A stretch of 64,000 nucleotides of DNA from Avena insularis (GCA_023614405.1 CM042697.1:189905189-189969188); one strand, 5' to 3'. Numbered from the stretch's first letter, positions 1 to 10,559 are shown. Notes: generated by a model not told the origin, from the sequence alone. Made by a program: numbers and translations.

Positions 1-1027
1 AGTGCGGACAAGATGCATTTTGGGCTAAGAGCCCTGAAGAATAACCAATGGAGTCCATTACCTTGCCCAGGCCAAGCCAGAAGGGTAACCATGCTAACAA
101 TGTTGATCTCAAATCTTTTCAACAAAAGGGGTCCCGGCAAAGGGCAGATGAAAAGGGGGAGCGGTTAGTACCGAGGCCAGTACATGGCGAGACTTAGAAT
201 TCGGCGGCTCTCACCTACATAGGTATGGAGGACTGAAGCGGCAGCGCGGCATGCATAGAACAACCTAAAGATACTCGATATAACTGTTGGCATACCCATC
301 CTAGTATTTCTCCTTCGAGACCAAACGAAGAAGTCATACCAAGGAAACTCACATAGTTGGCAATTTTATTCATTCCATTATAGTTGCAGCACTTACTAGT
401 CACATATAGATGGCATGTGTCGTCCTGATATGATAAGAAGTGGACAGATTTATTTAACCATTCCATTGTAGTTCCAATACTTACTAGTCAGATACAAATA
501 GAATGAGACATCCCAATTCTAGCAGTTGTTGGTACTTTTATCTAGCCATTCCGTTGTAGTGAAGTTGATTACTAGTTATTCCAAAGTCAAATTTGTAGCA
601 CTACTTTAGTTATAGTTGTCTATGATCGAGATACTATGCTCCAAGTCGTCCATAACCGCGGACACGGCTTTCAGAAAGATTTACCCAGCAGGGGGAACAA
701 ATAGCAACACATGCACGATCAACCTCGGAAAAAACAAATGAAAACCCAACGAAGCATCACGACAATGCAATCACAAGATTCATATAATATTTCAGGGGGC
801 CACCCCACCAAGATACTGGCGACGAAGTTGGCTGGCTTCGAAACGGACCCAGAGGTTTGTGCCAATAGTTGTAAATGACTGGGAACCCAAAAGTGTGACT
901 GGGCTTGTTGATACCGCGAAAACATTCCACATTACAAAACAGTATAGTAGTAAACGCTACTCGAGCAACAGTAGTAATAATGCAGTAATCATTGCATAAG
1001 TACAAGATAGTAATAAAACCCCAAACT
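1..1027 (-). mobile_element. Backbone segment 1, probable minus-strand Gypsy LTR
   Basis: This is non-coding sequence with no convincing reading frame. It is the left-most of five segments that become contiguous when the nested elements are removed, because each insertion is flanked by a perfect target-site duplication. The last five bases (AAACT, 1023-1027) are the duplication made by the chromovirus that follows and recur at 13760-13764. I assign it to a minus-strand long-LTR Gypsy unit because the rightmost segment ends like an inverted LTR (CCCGGGGTGCTACA, 59241-59254). That identity is inferred; the continuity is seen. Confidence 0.5.
371..600. repeat. Imperfect 88-bp tandem repeat, about 2.6 copies
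   Basis: The motif CATTCCattgtag begins at 371, 459 and 547, exactly 88 bp apart each time. Each copy continues into a block resembling cttactagtcaga, and the third copy fades out near 600. The copies have diverged noticeably, so the duplication is old. It lies in backbone segment 1 and has no coding content. Confidence 0.6.
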
Positions 1028-1729
1028 TGTAACATCCCTAAAATCATGTTTTCAAAGCTTTGCATATCATCCATGCATGCATATTCATTTAGAGTTCAAT
1101 TTCAAACTCATTTGAAAGAAACAGAAGCACTGAGTGCTTATTATTTTATGTAAGCAAAAATTGATCCAATGCCACTCTCAAGTGAGAGAATAATTGTTTT
1201 AGATCAAGTTTTGTTTGCTATTATGTTGGATTTGTTGACTGTTAAAGCTTCGACAAAATTTCCAAAACAAATATGGTTTTAAAACCATTTTCAAATCTTT
1301 ATCAAATCATGTGCTAAGGCACTATTATTTTAAAAAATTTCAAAGGAACCATGCAAGTCCAACAAGACAGCATGGTTTTATACTCAAAATTATACAAGAT
1401 TCATTTTATAAAAGGCCAGAAAGATTTGAAATTCAAATGCTTTCTAATTCATTTGAAAAAGGTTTCCTGAAAATCAATTTAGAAAAAGAAAAGGAATTAG
1501 AAAACACAACTGGGCCTGGCGCCAGCTTTTCGGCCCAACAGACAACACAGCCCACCCGGGGTTTTCCCTTTCCCTCTGTTTCTCACCGCCAGCGTGCCAC
1601 CACCGACAGCTGACCCCACCGTGCCCGTCGCATCCTCAATCAACAGCGGCCGAGCCTCCGCGTTACCTCGCCGAATCCGCCGCTTAATTCCCAATTGATA
1701 CAGGGAGTAATTGTCGCCCCGCTCCTGGA

Positions 1730-1737
1730 TATTTAAT
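1730..1737 (+). promoter_or_regulatory. TATA-like box in the chromovirus 5' LTR
   Basis: TATTTAAT lies just upstream of a pyrimidine-rich, GC-rich leader and is kept at the same relative place in the 3' LTR (11281-11288). It is the only good TATA-like candidate near the AT-to-GC transition of this LTR. Assignment rests on position and conservation alone. Confidence 0.5.
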
Positions 1738-1850
1738 CCCCTCTGCACCACGACCATTTCCCCTCACACCACTCGCTCGCTCCGCCACCAGGCTGCCACA
1801 ATTGCGCATTGCAACGCCGCAGACAAAACCAGCTCCGGCGACTGATTCCG

Positions 1851-1949
1851 GTAAGAAACGGCCGCCCCTTCTCCTCTGCTTCAAACAAACATGATCAGCA
1901 CATTCTGGCACATCTCCTGATGCTTTTCTTTTGCCTTCTCGTGACCTAG
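1851..1949 (+). promoter_or_regulatory. Intron-like segment in the LTR leader (99 nt)
   Basis: It starts GTAAGA after CCG and ends in a pyrimidine-rich stretch plus GACCTAG. The 3' LTR has the same segment at 11401-11499, also 99 nt, beginning GTAAGA and ending GACCCAG. Signals and length agree in both copies although the surrounding leader has several indels. A further donor-like CGGTAAAC follows at 2014. I infer a leader intron; no transcript is available to prove it. Confidence 0.5.
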
Positions 1950-4252
1950 GTCATCGACTCTGTTAGCCTCCGCAAGCGACAGCACCGCTGCCCAACTCCG
2001 ACGAGGAATATCGGTAAACTTCGAGCGCCCCTCGTTTCCCCTCTGACCCTATCATGTTCGCCACGGCCTTGCGCACCCCCTGACCCATCTGGTTCATGCT
2101 AGGGAGATCCAGAGCCTCGGCAACGTCCCCGTCCGCAAACACCCGACGCCGCCAGCAACTCCGACGAGGTCCTGCCGCTGCGTTCGTGCACCCCTCGACA
2201 AACTACTGCCACGTTGAGCTTACTCGTGTCCTTGCGAGTCTAGAAAGCCATGCCACACACCCCAGCCCGTACTGTATTCGCTGGAGCGTCGCTGCCAGAG
2301 CGCCGCCGCCGCCGCGCCACCGTCGCCAGCGCGGCTAGACTTTGGTCGCTTGGTCCATAGCGGTTAGATCTAAATCCAACGCATCTGATAGAATCACTTA
2401 ACGAAGGGGTATGAGTCAGATCTGGTCGTGCGATTTCATTTAGATCGTGCGGTCCACACTGGTCGATCCGCGCGATAAGCACTCATTTAAATCAGAGAGC
2501 TGCGGCCTTAGTAGTTTCTTGACCGTGTACCCGAATCGATCGGCGCCGCGTGGCCTTAGTTTGAATTTAAAACAGAAATTTGATCTATTAGTTAACCAAA
2601 CTTGTAAAATTTATAACTTTTGTGCCCCACGTTCAAATTTGACAAATTTTATATCATTGGAATCAGGAGAGAAAATCCTATCTCTTTATGCAATGTGTTT
2701 ATTGTTTTGTCTCTGTAAAAATGGTTGTTTTTTCAGAAACTTGAGTAGGCTTATTTTGGTTATATAAATGATTTGAAAAATGTTTTAAGGATGAAATAAA
2801 GTTTATTTTGAGTATCTTGGACTTGATTATGTTTTAGTACTCTTTACTTGTCCTGTTTGGTGTAGAAAAATCATCACATGACATTTTCATGCATTCATAT
2901 ATTTTTGTTTGAATATTGTGATATGTGATTTTGGTGCCATTATTTTATGTGTAGATTTTGGTGCAAATAGTGATTGTGATTGTGAAGATTGTTGCTACTC
3001 CCCAAACTACCAAGGCAAGTGGTGCTTCATGATTTTATTCCTATATTTTTCAATTATGCACTAGAAATATTTTGTAGAGGACTTGCATGAATATTTTGGA
3101 TAAGTATCTCTATGTTATGCTTGGGAAATCCTAGTAGTTGTAGAATTGTTAGAAAATTTCTCTAAGTTAAGATGCTTACCATTTCCATGCTTACCCTAGC
3201 TAGTAGCAACCAAGGGTGGTTATATATTCATGCTATGAGAAATATTTCTAAGTCTTTGGACTTAAGTTTTGCTTAATAAAACAACTAAGTGAATGAAACA
3301 CCTGGGTGGAATGGAAAGATTGGTTTGTGTTGAGTGGTTACACAAGGCCCATTTCTATGGTTTAACTTGTGTATCTCACTTGTGGAAAGCCACCCAGGAA
3401 CAAAGGGATTTGAGATGCCATATGTTAAGAAGCTTCTAGTGCAGCCACATGGCATTATGGGCTCTGCCTGGATCATATAGGTTGCAATAACTTAGCCATT
3501 TGGACAGTTGGTGGTAGTGGGATGATAGGTTTGGAGCGCGTCCATTTGGTCTAAGGGAAGGCTTCTGAAAGATCCTATCTTGGTGAAAATCAAGTCTTGT
3601 GGGGAAAGTGCACAACCTCTGTAGATGGAAGAATCTAAGTACTTAGCCATGTCCCTGGTATTGGACAACTTGAGCATCAAGACATGGAAGCTATCAAGAA
3701 TCTCCTCATCCCAATTTCTAAGTTAAAACTTGTGGTTAAACAAGGGTGAAGGTTCACCAATGTCTATTGGTGATTCCTTGGGAAAGTTTTGTCAAAGGAA
3801 AAACTTAGTGTTTTCAACTGATAGGTAAAACCTATTTTGAGCAAAGCAAGCCTAAGCTACACTTAGCCAAAATGCATGTAGTATCTAGATGCTAATATTC
3901 TACTAAGGTATCACTTGCCAATACTATTCCAAATGTATTGACCCACTGTGGCTGTAACTTGTGATGTTGCAGGTTATTCTGATGATGATTAGGGGTTATG
4001 AGTCTACACTCAACATGCTTGCCTGTGGCACATGAAGATGAAGACTTATTTATCTTATTCTATAATTGAACTCTTGTATTAGGCCTGTGGCCATGGAGTT
4101 TGTAAAATACTATGTTTGTCTCTGGAATGATATGTAATAATGACCTTTGTTTCTGTGTACTTCATCTTAAACTGTGGATGCTAGCATTGATCCAGGGACT
4201 AGCATTGCAATCACAGGGATCCTTACCTTTATAAAGGGAGGGATCTTACAGA

Positions 4253-4264
4253 TGGTATCAGAGC
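4253..4264 (+). promoter_or_regulatory. Primer-binding site (tRNA-Met type) of the chromovirus
   Basis: TGGTATCAGAGC lies two bases after the end of the 5' LTR. It is complementary to the 3' end of the initiator tRNA-Met, which many plant Gypsy and Copia elements use to prime minus-strand cDNA. Confidence 0.9.
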
Positions 4265-4397
4265 ACTGTGTTGCCTGTAGTATTATGACCCTAGGATTGG
4301 ATTAGAAACCACTAAGGAAAAAATTTCAACAATTCCCACACTTGTATTTTTCTTCTCGTAAACTTTTCTAATTCTTATTTCTCATCTCTATTTGTAG
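4265..4397 (+). other. Untranslated leader between primer site and first extra frame
   Basis: There is no coding content. The last 35 bases are pyrimidine-rich, contain a branch-point-like CTAAT (4368-4372) and end TTTGTAG directly before an ATG at 4398. This is a good plant 3' splice acceptor. No clear donor lies inside this leader, so a donor in the LTR is more likely. Confidence 0.5.
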
Positions 4398-4894
4398 ATG
4401 AACTCCATCAACGAAGCCGTAAGGAAGGGACCACTCATGACCATGACCCTAGAGTGTGAGACTGAATTTCCAAAGGCCCTCAAGAACCTTATGGTTACCA
4501 TGGGGATACATGGTGCAGCTGTGTACAAAGGTTTCCCTGTGATGGATGAAGGAGAAGAATATTGGTGGGTGCAACTTCACTTGTACAAAAAAAGGAAGAC
4601 AACCACAAATAATCAGGATTCTGCATGGTCACCAACTCAGTGATGCACACCACATTCTTTGATTCTGCAAGGGATGCAGCTTGGAAGGCCATCAAAGAGC
4701 TTGGTGAAAGACTCAAGTGCAGAATGCTTAACACCCAAAATGACCTTAGGGAAGAAAAGAAGCATACCCAAGAGTTAGAAACAACCAACCAACAACTAAG
4801 GGAAGACATCATAGACTTGATTTTGGAATCTTGTGAACAAGATAAGCAGATGGCTACTAAGGATGCTTTGATAGCCATTTTGTCTAGGGAGTGA
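4398..4894 (+). pseudogene. Extra reading frame A upstream of gag, frameshifted
   Basis: Two overlapping frames make up one broken protein. The first (4398-4643) begins MNSINEAVRK and contains EYWWVQLHLYKK. After a frameshift near 4590-4640 the second frame runs to the stop at 4892-4894 and contains FFDSARDAAWKAIKEL, followed by a helical, charged tail (EEKKHTQELETTNQQLRED) with coiled-coil character. The segment resembles uncharacterised proteins encoded upstream of gag in grass Gypsy elements. I cannot assign a function; a structural or accessory role is only a guess. The ATG follows a splice-acceptor-like TTTGTAG directly. Confidence 0.6.
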
Positions 4895-5104
4895 GAGTTG
4901 TAATGTACTTCGTTAGTTGGACCACCACACTTATCATTTTATTTCCAAATTTTTTGTCTAAGTTGTGTTGAACCTTGGATACTTGTAATGGGTTTATGTA
5001 TGCCATGACTTGTGTGTGTGATTTCCAAAAATATGCTTGTGATGCTTTGCCTTATGATTTTCTCTATCTATGTTGATTCTAACTTTTTCTATCTTATAAA
5101 ATAG
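4895..5104 (+). other. Spacer ending in a splice-acceptor-like site before frame B
   Basis: This AT-rich spacer has no long open frame. It ends with a branch-point consensus CTAAC (5079-5083), a T-rich tract and AAAATAG, and the ATG of the next frame begins at the following base. The distance from branch point to AG is about 21 nt, typical of plant introns. Confidence 0.5.
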
Positions 5105-5906
5105 ATGCCTAATGTTACTATCAGCACGGCTGATGAGTTCAAGGGAACTCGTTTTGGCACTCGTCTCATTGAGCTCACTAGTGTGCTCAATCTTCCGCTT
5201 CCTAGCATTATGATGCTTCCCCTCACCAAGTTGGAGAGGAAGGACCTTTGGGGCTTCAAGGTTACCCAGCCAGGACGCCAGACTGAGCCAGCCACGGAGG
5301 CTATCACCTTCAAGCTTATGCATGATGACAAGGAGAGAGGCCTAGAGGTAGTCATGCAGGATTTGCTTGGACGTTTGTTAGGGAGACACTCTCGGGAGAT
5401 TAGAGGTACTCACTTCCACGCCTTGAGACGTGGCGAGGATGGTGAGGCCATTGACTTGAGGATCTTGCTAGAGAGCAATGAGAATTTGTCTATACCTCCA
5501 GGACTTAGAGGTTCTTCTTAGGCACCTAGATACTGATAGGACCAACGTCATGCTTAGCAATGACGAACTCCAGGTGCAGCTTTGTGAGAAGGACAAGCTC
5601 TTCGCGGAGCAAGATGAGATAGTCAAAGAAATGGAGGCCAAGTTTGAGAGTCAGGATAGAAAGTTCAAGAGTCAATAGAAAAGAGTCCACGATAGGAACA
5701 AGAGGATTCGAGAGATGACTGCAGAACTAGAGGCCAAGGACTTCGAGCTCGAGCATCAGTAGGTGGTGATTGAGAGACTTCGTTCATAGAAGAGGGCTCT
5801 CAAAGACAAAGTAGAGGCCTTGACTACCAATGTCAAGGAATACAAGACCGCTATGGAGAATGCAGGTCTTACACTTGTCGATGAGGAGGTTGATGCAGAG
5901 GAGTAG
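5105..5906 (+). pseudogene. Extra reading frame B upstream of gag, coiled-coil tail
   Basis: The first part (5105-5521) starts MPNVTISTADEF and is a mixed-charge, apparently globular region of about 138 residues. A frameshift at about 5478-5521 moves to a second frame that runs to TAG at 5904-5906. The second part is a long coiled coil rich in Glu, Lys, Gln and Arg, for example LCEKDKLFAEQDEIVKEMEA and MTAELEAKDFELEHQ. It is interrupted by three in-frame TAG codons at 5676, 5760 and 5787. Each stands where a coiled-coil Gln (CAG) would fit. I do not recognise a named domain. A head plus long coiled coil suggests a protein that multimerises or binds a host partner; this is inference. Confidence 0.6.
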
Positions 5907-6133
5907 TGATGACTACTCGTTTACTTATTATTTACCATGCTTTTGATTATCGAGTCGCAATGACCATCCAACATGTGGATGGCTTGCTAATGGTGTGTTT
6001 GCTTTTCAAAACTTGTTGTCTATGTTGTTGAACTTTTATTATTTTGATGACTGTTTGGTGATTCTTTATGTGATGAATTGTGCATGTTAAGCATCTATGG
6101 GTATCTCATTCTTATCCTTATTGAAAACCACAG
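5907..6133 (+). other. Spacer ending in a splice-acceptor-like site before gag
   Basis: This AT-rich non-coding spacer ends TCTCATTCTTATCC...CCACAG followed at once by the gag ATG at 6134. It is the third such AG|ATG junction in this element, although its pyrimidine tract is weaker and more distant than the other two. Confidence 0.45.
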
Positions 6134-7250
6134 ATGCCTCCTCGACGTGCCAACCCCAACCCGAACAACAACAATGTCACCCCAGAGATGCAGCAGCTGA
6201 TGACAGCTCAGACACAGCTGATGCAGATGATGACTACTTTCATACAGAATCAGAATAACAACAACAACAATAACAACAACAACAACAACAACAACAACAA
6301 TCAGAACAATCCACCAGGTTTTGACATGCTCACCAGATTCCTAAGACTGAGGCCAGCAAAGTTCTCAGGAACTACTGATCCCATGGTGGCCAATGATTGG
6401 CTACGCTAAGTGAACAAGGATTTGGTAACTGTTGGCTGTACTGATGAGGAGAAAGTCAGGTTTGCAGCACACTTGTTGGAAGGACCAGCAACTACTTGGT
6501 GGGATAACTTCCAGATCACCACTCCCATTGAGGATGTGACATGGGCTATCTTTGAAGATGGTTTCCGTACAGCTCACATCTCATCCAGAGTGATGAGTTT
6601 GAAGAAGAAGGAATTTCATAATTTGAAGCAGCGCCACCGCAGCGTGGCTGAATATATTGAGGAGTTCAACAATCCGGCGTGTTATGCACCGGATGAAGTT
6701 GACACTGATGCTAAGAGGAAAGAGAAGTTCCTCGAAGGATTGAATGACGAACTGAACCTGCAGCTATCTGTGGCCTATGTCCCCACTTATCAGTCTCTTT
6801 ATGACAAGGATGCCATCTTGGAGAGCAAGATGAAACAGGTTGAAAGCAGGAAGAGGAAGCACTCTAACAAGCACAGCTCGGGATCATCTCACAAGCGTTC
6901 CCATTATGATGATAGTGGGAATTCTGGATCCCACAAGCATGGAAAGTACAACAGCCACCACAAACACAACCGTCATCATGACAACAAGCACCACTGTAGT
7001 CATGACAATGACAAGTACAAGAATCACAAGAGTGGGTACAAGAACCACCACAATGGAAGTGGAAGTGGTAGTGGAAGCCAGCCTGTCAAGAAGGATCTTA
7101 GTCAGGTTGAATGCTTCAAGTGCAAGAAGATGGGGCATTATGCAAATGAATGCCCAGAAAAGAAAGTTGAAGGACCCAACAATCCCAACCCTTTCCAAAA
7201 GGGACAAGTGAACCACATCAATGTGGAAGAAATTTATGAGGAGTCTGATG
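6134..7250 (+). pseudogene. gag: Chromovirus gag (capsid plus zinc knuckle)
   Basis: The frame starts MPPRRANPNPNNNN. A run of AAC/AAT codons (about 6257-6302) encodes a poly-asparagine tract. A gag capsid domain follows, with PAKFSGTTDPMVANDWLR, ATTWWDNF and VAEYIEEFNN. One in-frame TAA (6407-6409) breaks it after WLR. The linker (about 6845-7075) is unusually rich in His, Lys, Asn and Ser. It ends in a Gly-Ser run and a CCHC zinc knuckle, CFKCKKMGHYANEC (7112-7153), which in this family binds the RNA genome. A restart at the codon after the stop would be needed to express the rest, so I call it a pseudogene. Confidence 0.85.
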
Positions 7251-8956
7251 TTGTGGCTGGTAAGTTCAAACTCAATTCTATTATAGCACTTGTTATTTTT
7301 TATACCGGTGCATCACATTCATTCATATCAAAAGCATTTGTTGATAGAAATGGGTTTCCAACTGAAAACATTGGGTGTCCAATAAAAGTAAGTTCTCCAG
7401 GTGGAGATATGATAGTGAGTCTTGGATGCCGGGATCTAGTAATAGAGTTTGGAAAGCATAAGTTTCCAGTGAGTCTGATAATCCTAGATTCCCAAGGGCT
7501 GGATGTAATTTTGGGAATGGATTGGATGACCAAGTATGAAGGAGTACTAGATTGTGCTAATCGAACTATTGCACTCACAACCCTGGAAAAGAAACGGATA
7601 AGATTCAAGTCTAACTTTGAATCGAAAGGGAGTAAGCTAAATTCTCTTAAGGGGGTTAACATAGACAGTGTGCCAATTGTGAGTGAATACCCGGATGTGT
7701 TTCCGGAAGAATTGCCGGGAATGCCACCAGATAGAGATGTGGAGTTTCTTATTGACTTGCTACCAGGATCGGGACCAATAGCAAAGAGACCTTACAAGAT
7801 GTCAGTTGATGAGTTGAAAGAACTCAAGAAACAACTTGGAGAACAGTTGTAGAAAGGATAGAAGTCAAAGGTTATGCATAGATTACCGTTCACTCAATGA
7901 GGTGACTATCAAAAACAAATACCCTTTGCCTAGAATCAATGACTTGTTTGATCAGCTAGAAGGAGCCTGTGTGTTCTCAAAGATTGATCTCCGATAGGGA
8001 TATTTTAAGCTTAAGATAAGAGAACAAGACATACCTAAGACAGCTTTCACCACTAGGTATGGATTGTATGAGTACACCGTGATGCCATTTGGTTTGACTA
8101 ATGCACCATCATACTTTATGAATATGATGAACAAGGTGTTCATGGAGTTCCTTGACAAGTTTGTTGTCGTTTTCATCGATGACATTTTGATCTACTCCAA
8201 AAGCAAAGAAGAGCATGAAGGACATTTGCGTTTGATACTTGAGAAGCTTAGAGAGCATAAGCTGTATGCCAAATTTAGCAAGTGTGAATTTTGGTTAAAT
8301 GAAGTTGGATTTCTTGGACACATTGTGTCAGGAGATGGTGTGGCAGTTGATCCTGCTAAAGTATCAGCTGTAACTGAATGGGAATCTCCTAAGTCAGTAA
8401 AAGAGGTTCGTAGTTTCCTTGGCTTGGCAGGATACTACAGGAGATTTATTGAGAATTTTTCCAAGGTAGCTAAGCCAATGACAGAGTTGCTAAAGAAAGA
8501 CAAGAAATTTTCTTGGTCTGAAGGATGTGAACTCAGCTTCCAAGAATTGAAGAAGAGACTAGTGGCAGCACCAATCTTATGTTTGCCAGATTTGGAGAAA
8601 GATTTCCAAGTATATTGTGATGCATCTCATCATGGATTAGGTGCAGTGCTAATGCAAGAAGGGAAAGTTGTGGCTTATGCCTCGAGACAACTCAAAACTC
8701 ATGAGGTAAATTACCCTACTCATGATTTAGAGTTAGCCTCTGTTGTCCATGCACTCAAAACATGGAGACATTATCTTTTGGGAAAGCGTTGTGAAGTGTT
8801 CACAGATCACAAAAGTTTGAAGTATATCTTCACTCAGAAAGAAATCATTATGAGACAAAGAAGATGGCTAGAACTCATCAAGGACTATGACTTGAGTTTG
8901 TAATACCACCCTAGTAAAGCAAATGTTGTAGCAGATGCTCTAAGTCGTAAGGTTTT
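7251..8956 (+). pseudogene. pol: Chromovirus protease, reverse transcriptase and RNase H
   Basis: The protease active site should read D-T-G-A but reads YTGASHSF (Tyr codon at 7301-7303), so the catalytic Asp is lost. A well-kept protease core follows, with LDVILGMDWM. At 7850-7880 a TAG and a deletion remove the usual segment between LxKGFIRPS and MCIDYR of the reverse transcriptase. Downstream motifs remain: KIDLR*GYF (TAG at 7995-7997), [17 protein letters not shown] (catalytic Asp pair at 8178-8183), FLGHIVS and [10 protein letters not shown]. RNase H shows [14 protein letters not shown] and [10 protein letters not shown], then TAA at 8900-8902 within an otherwise typical YHPSKANVVADALSR. 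The enzyme copies RNA to cDNA when intact. Confidence 0.9.
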
Positions 8957-10547
8957 TGTGAATGGCCTTACTAAGGGAGAATTGCCAGACGATCTGTGTG
9001 CCCAATTTAGAGATCTCAGATTGGAGATTGTGCCTGAAGGATATCTCATGTCATTGGATGTTCAACCCACTTTGTTGGACAAAATCAAAGAAGCCCAAAA
9101 AACAGATACGGAAATTGAAGAGATTAAGGAAAAGATTGGCAAAGGGAAAGCCAAAGGATTTCATGAAGACGAACAGGGTACTTTATGGTATGGAAAACGT
9201 ATCTGTGTTCCACAAGATCCAGAGCTTCAGAAACTGATTTTACAAGAAGCACATAACTCACCATATTCCATTCATCCGGGTAACACCAAAATGTACATGG
9301 ACATGAAAGAAAGATTTTGGTGGAATAACCTCAATAAAGACATCGCCGAACATATTGCTTTGTGTGATGTATGTAGTAGAGTGAAAGCGGAACATCGGAA
9401 ACCAGCAGGATTGCTACAACCACTACCTATTCCTGATTGGAAGTGGGACAAGATTGGCATGGATTTCATCACTGGATTGCCAAGGACCAGTTCAGGATAT
9501 GATTCTATTTGGGTAGTAGTGGATCGCCTAACTAAAGTGGCTCATTTCATACCCATAAAGACAACCTATAGAAGTGCTAAGTTAGCCAAGATCTATATGA
9601 GTAGGATTGTATGTCTGCATGGAGTACCCAAGAGTATTGTGTATGATAGGGGAACTCAATTCACTTCTCATTTTTGGAGGCAACTACATGAGTCATTGGG
9701 AACGATGTTGGAATTCAGCACTTCTTTTCATCCTCAAACTGATGGACAAACAGAAAGGACCAATCAGATTCTTGAAGATATGTTGAGGGCATGTGCCCTA
9801 GACTATGGAGCCAGTTGGGATGAAAGTCTGTCTTATGCAGAATTCTCTTACAATAACAGCTATCAAGCCAGTATTGAGATGGCACCATTTGAATTTATCT
9901 ATGGGAGAAAGTGTTCCACCCCATTGTTATGGAATGGTGTGGGAGAAAGAAATCTGTTCGGACCAGAACTAATCAAAGAGGCTGAAGAGAAAGTCAAGTT
10001 AGTTAAGGACAGATTGAAGATAGCACAGTCCCGATAGAAGAGCTACGCAGATCCTAAGTGTAGAGAAGTCACCTATGAAGTAGGTGATAGAGCTTATCTT
10101 AGAGTGTCACCACTTCGTGGGGTGAAGAGATTTGGTGTCAAAGGTAAATTGGCCCCGAGATATGTTGGACCATTCAAGATTCTGAGTCGTAAAGGAGAAG
10201 TAGCTTATGAGATTGAATTGCCAGAGTCATTGTCTGCCGTTCACAATGTGTTTCATGTGAGTCAGCTTAAGAAATGCCATCCAGAGATGGAAGAGAATTC
10301 TTTGAAGGATACTATACCTTTGGAGGAGGTTCAATTGGAGAGTGATCTCACTTATGAGGAAAAACCTATCAAGATTCTTGAGACTGCAGAAAGAGTTACT
10401 CGGACTAAGACTATCAAATTCTGCAAAGTTCAATGGAACCATCATTCCGAAGAAGAGGCAACATGGGAAAGAGAAGATGATCTTCGGAAAGACCACCCTC
10501 ACCTATTTGCTAGCCAATCCGAATCTCGAGGGCGAGATTCACCTTAA
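8957..10547 (+). pseudogene. pol: Chromovirus integrase with C-terminal chromodomain
   Basis: The integrase has the HHCC zinc-binding region (HPGNTKMYM ... ALCDVCSR, about 9273-9380). The D-D-E core follows, with IGMDFI, YDRGTQF and the Glu of DGQTERTNQ. A GPY/F-type module is seen in KLAPRYVGPFKILSR. TAG at 10035-10037 interrupts it after IAQSR, in place of a likely Gln. The C-terminus (about 10340-10500) reads as a chromodomain: KILETAERVTRTKTIKFCKVQW then EATWEREDDLRKDHPHLF. In plant chromoviruses this domain is thought to steer integration to marked chromatin. The stop separates core and chromodomain, so no complete integrase can be made. Confidence 0.9.
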
Positions 10548-10559
10548 GGGGGTTAGATT
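10543..10559 (+). promoter_or_regulatory. Polypurine tract of the chromovirus
   Basis: The purine-rich run AAGGGGGTTAGAT sits directly before the 3' LTR (which starts at 10560) and just after the polyprotein stop. This is where plus-strand cDNA priming is expected. The two Ts inside the run make it imperfect. Confidence 0.7.

Larger units (their letters stand above)
1028..4250 (+). repeat. 5' LTR of the chromovirus (3223 bp)
   Basis: It matches 10560-13759 almost throughout by eye. The clearest differences are many small indels in the GC-rich leader (about 1590-1700 and 2440-2560). A TATA-like TATTTAAT lies at 1730-1737 before a C- and T-rich leader, so R and U5 together are about 2.4 kb, which is very long. 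The leader carries splice-like signals: a donor CCG|GTAAGA at 1851 and an acceptor GACCTAG ending at 1949. This copy would be the one that drives transcription. Confidence 0.95.

Noticed and set aside
4253..4264. A tRNA gene, suggested by tRNA-complementary bases.
   Set aside because: Only 12 bases match, directly after an LTR; it is a primer-binding site. The same applies at 16392 and 50273.
6257..6302. AAC/AAT repeat as an independent microsatellite.
   Set aside because: It is within the gag frame and encodes poly-asparagine in register, so it is recorded as part of gag.
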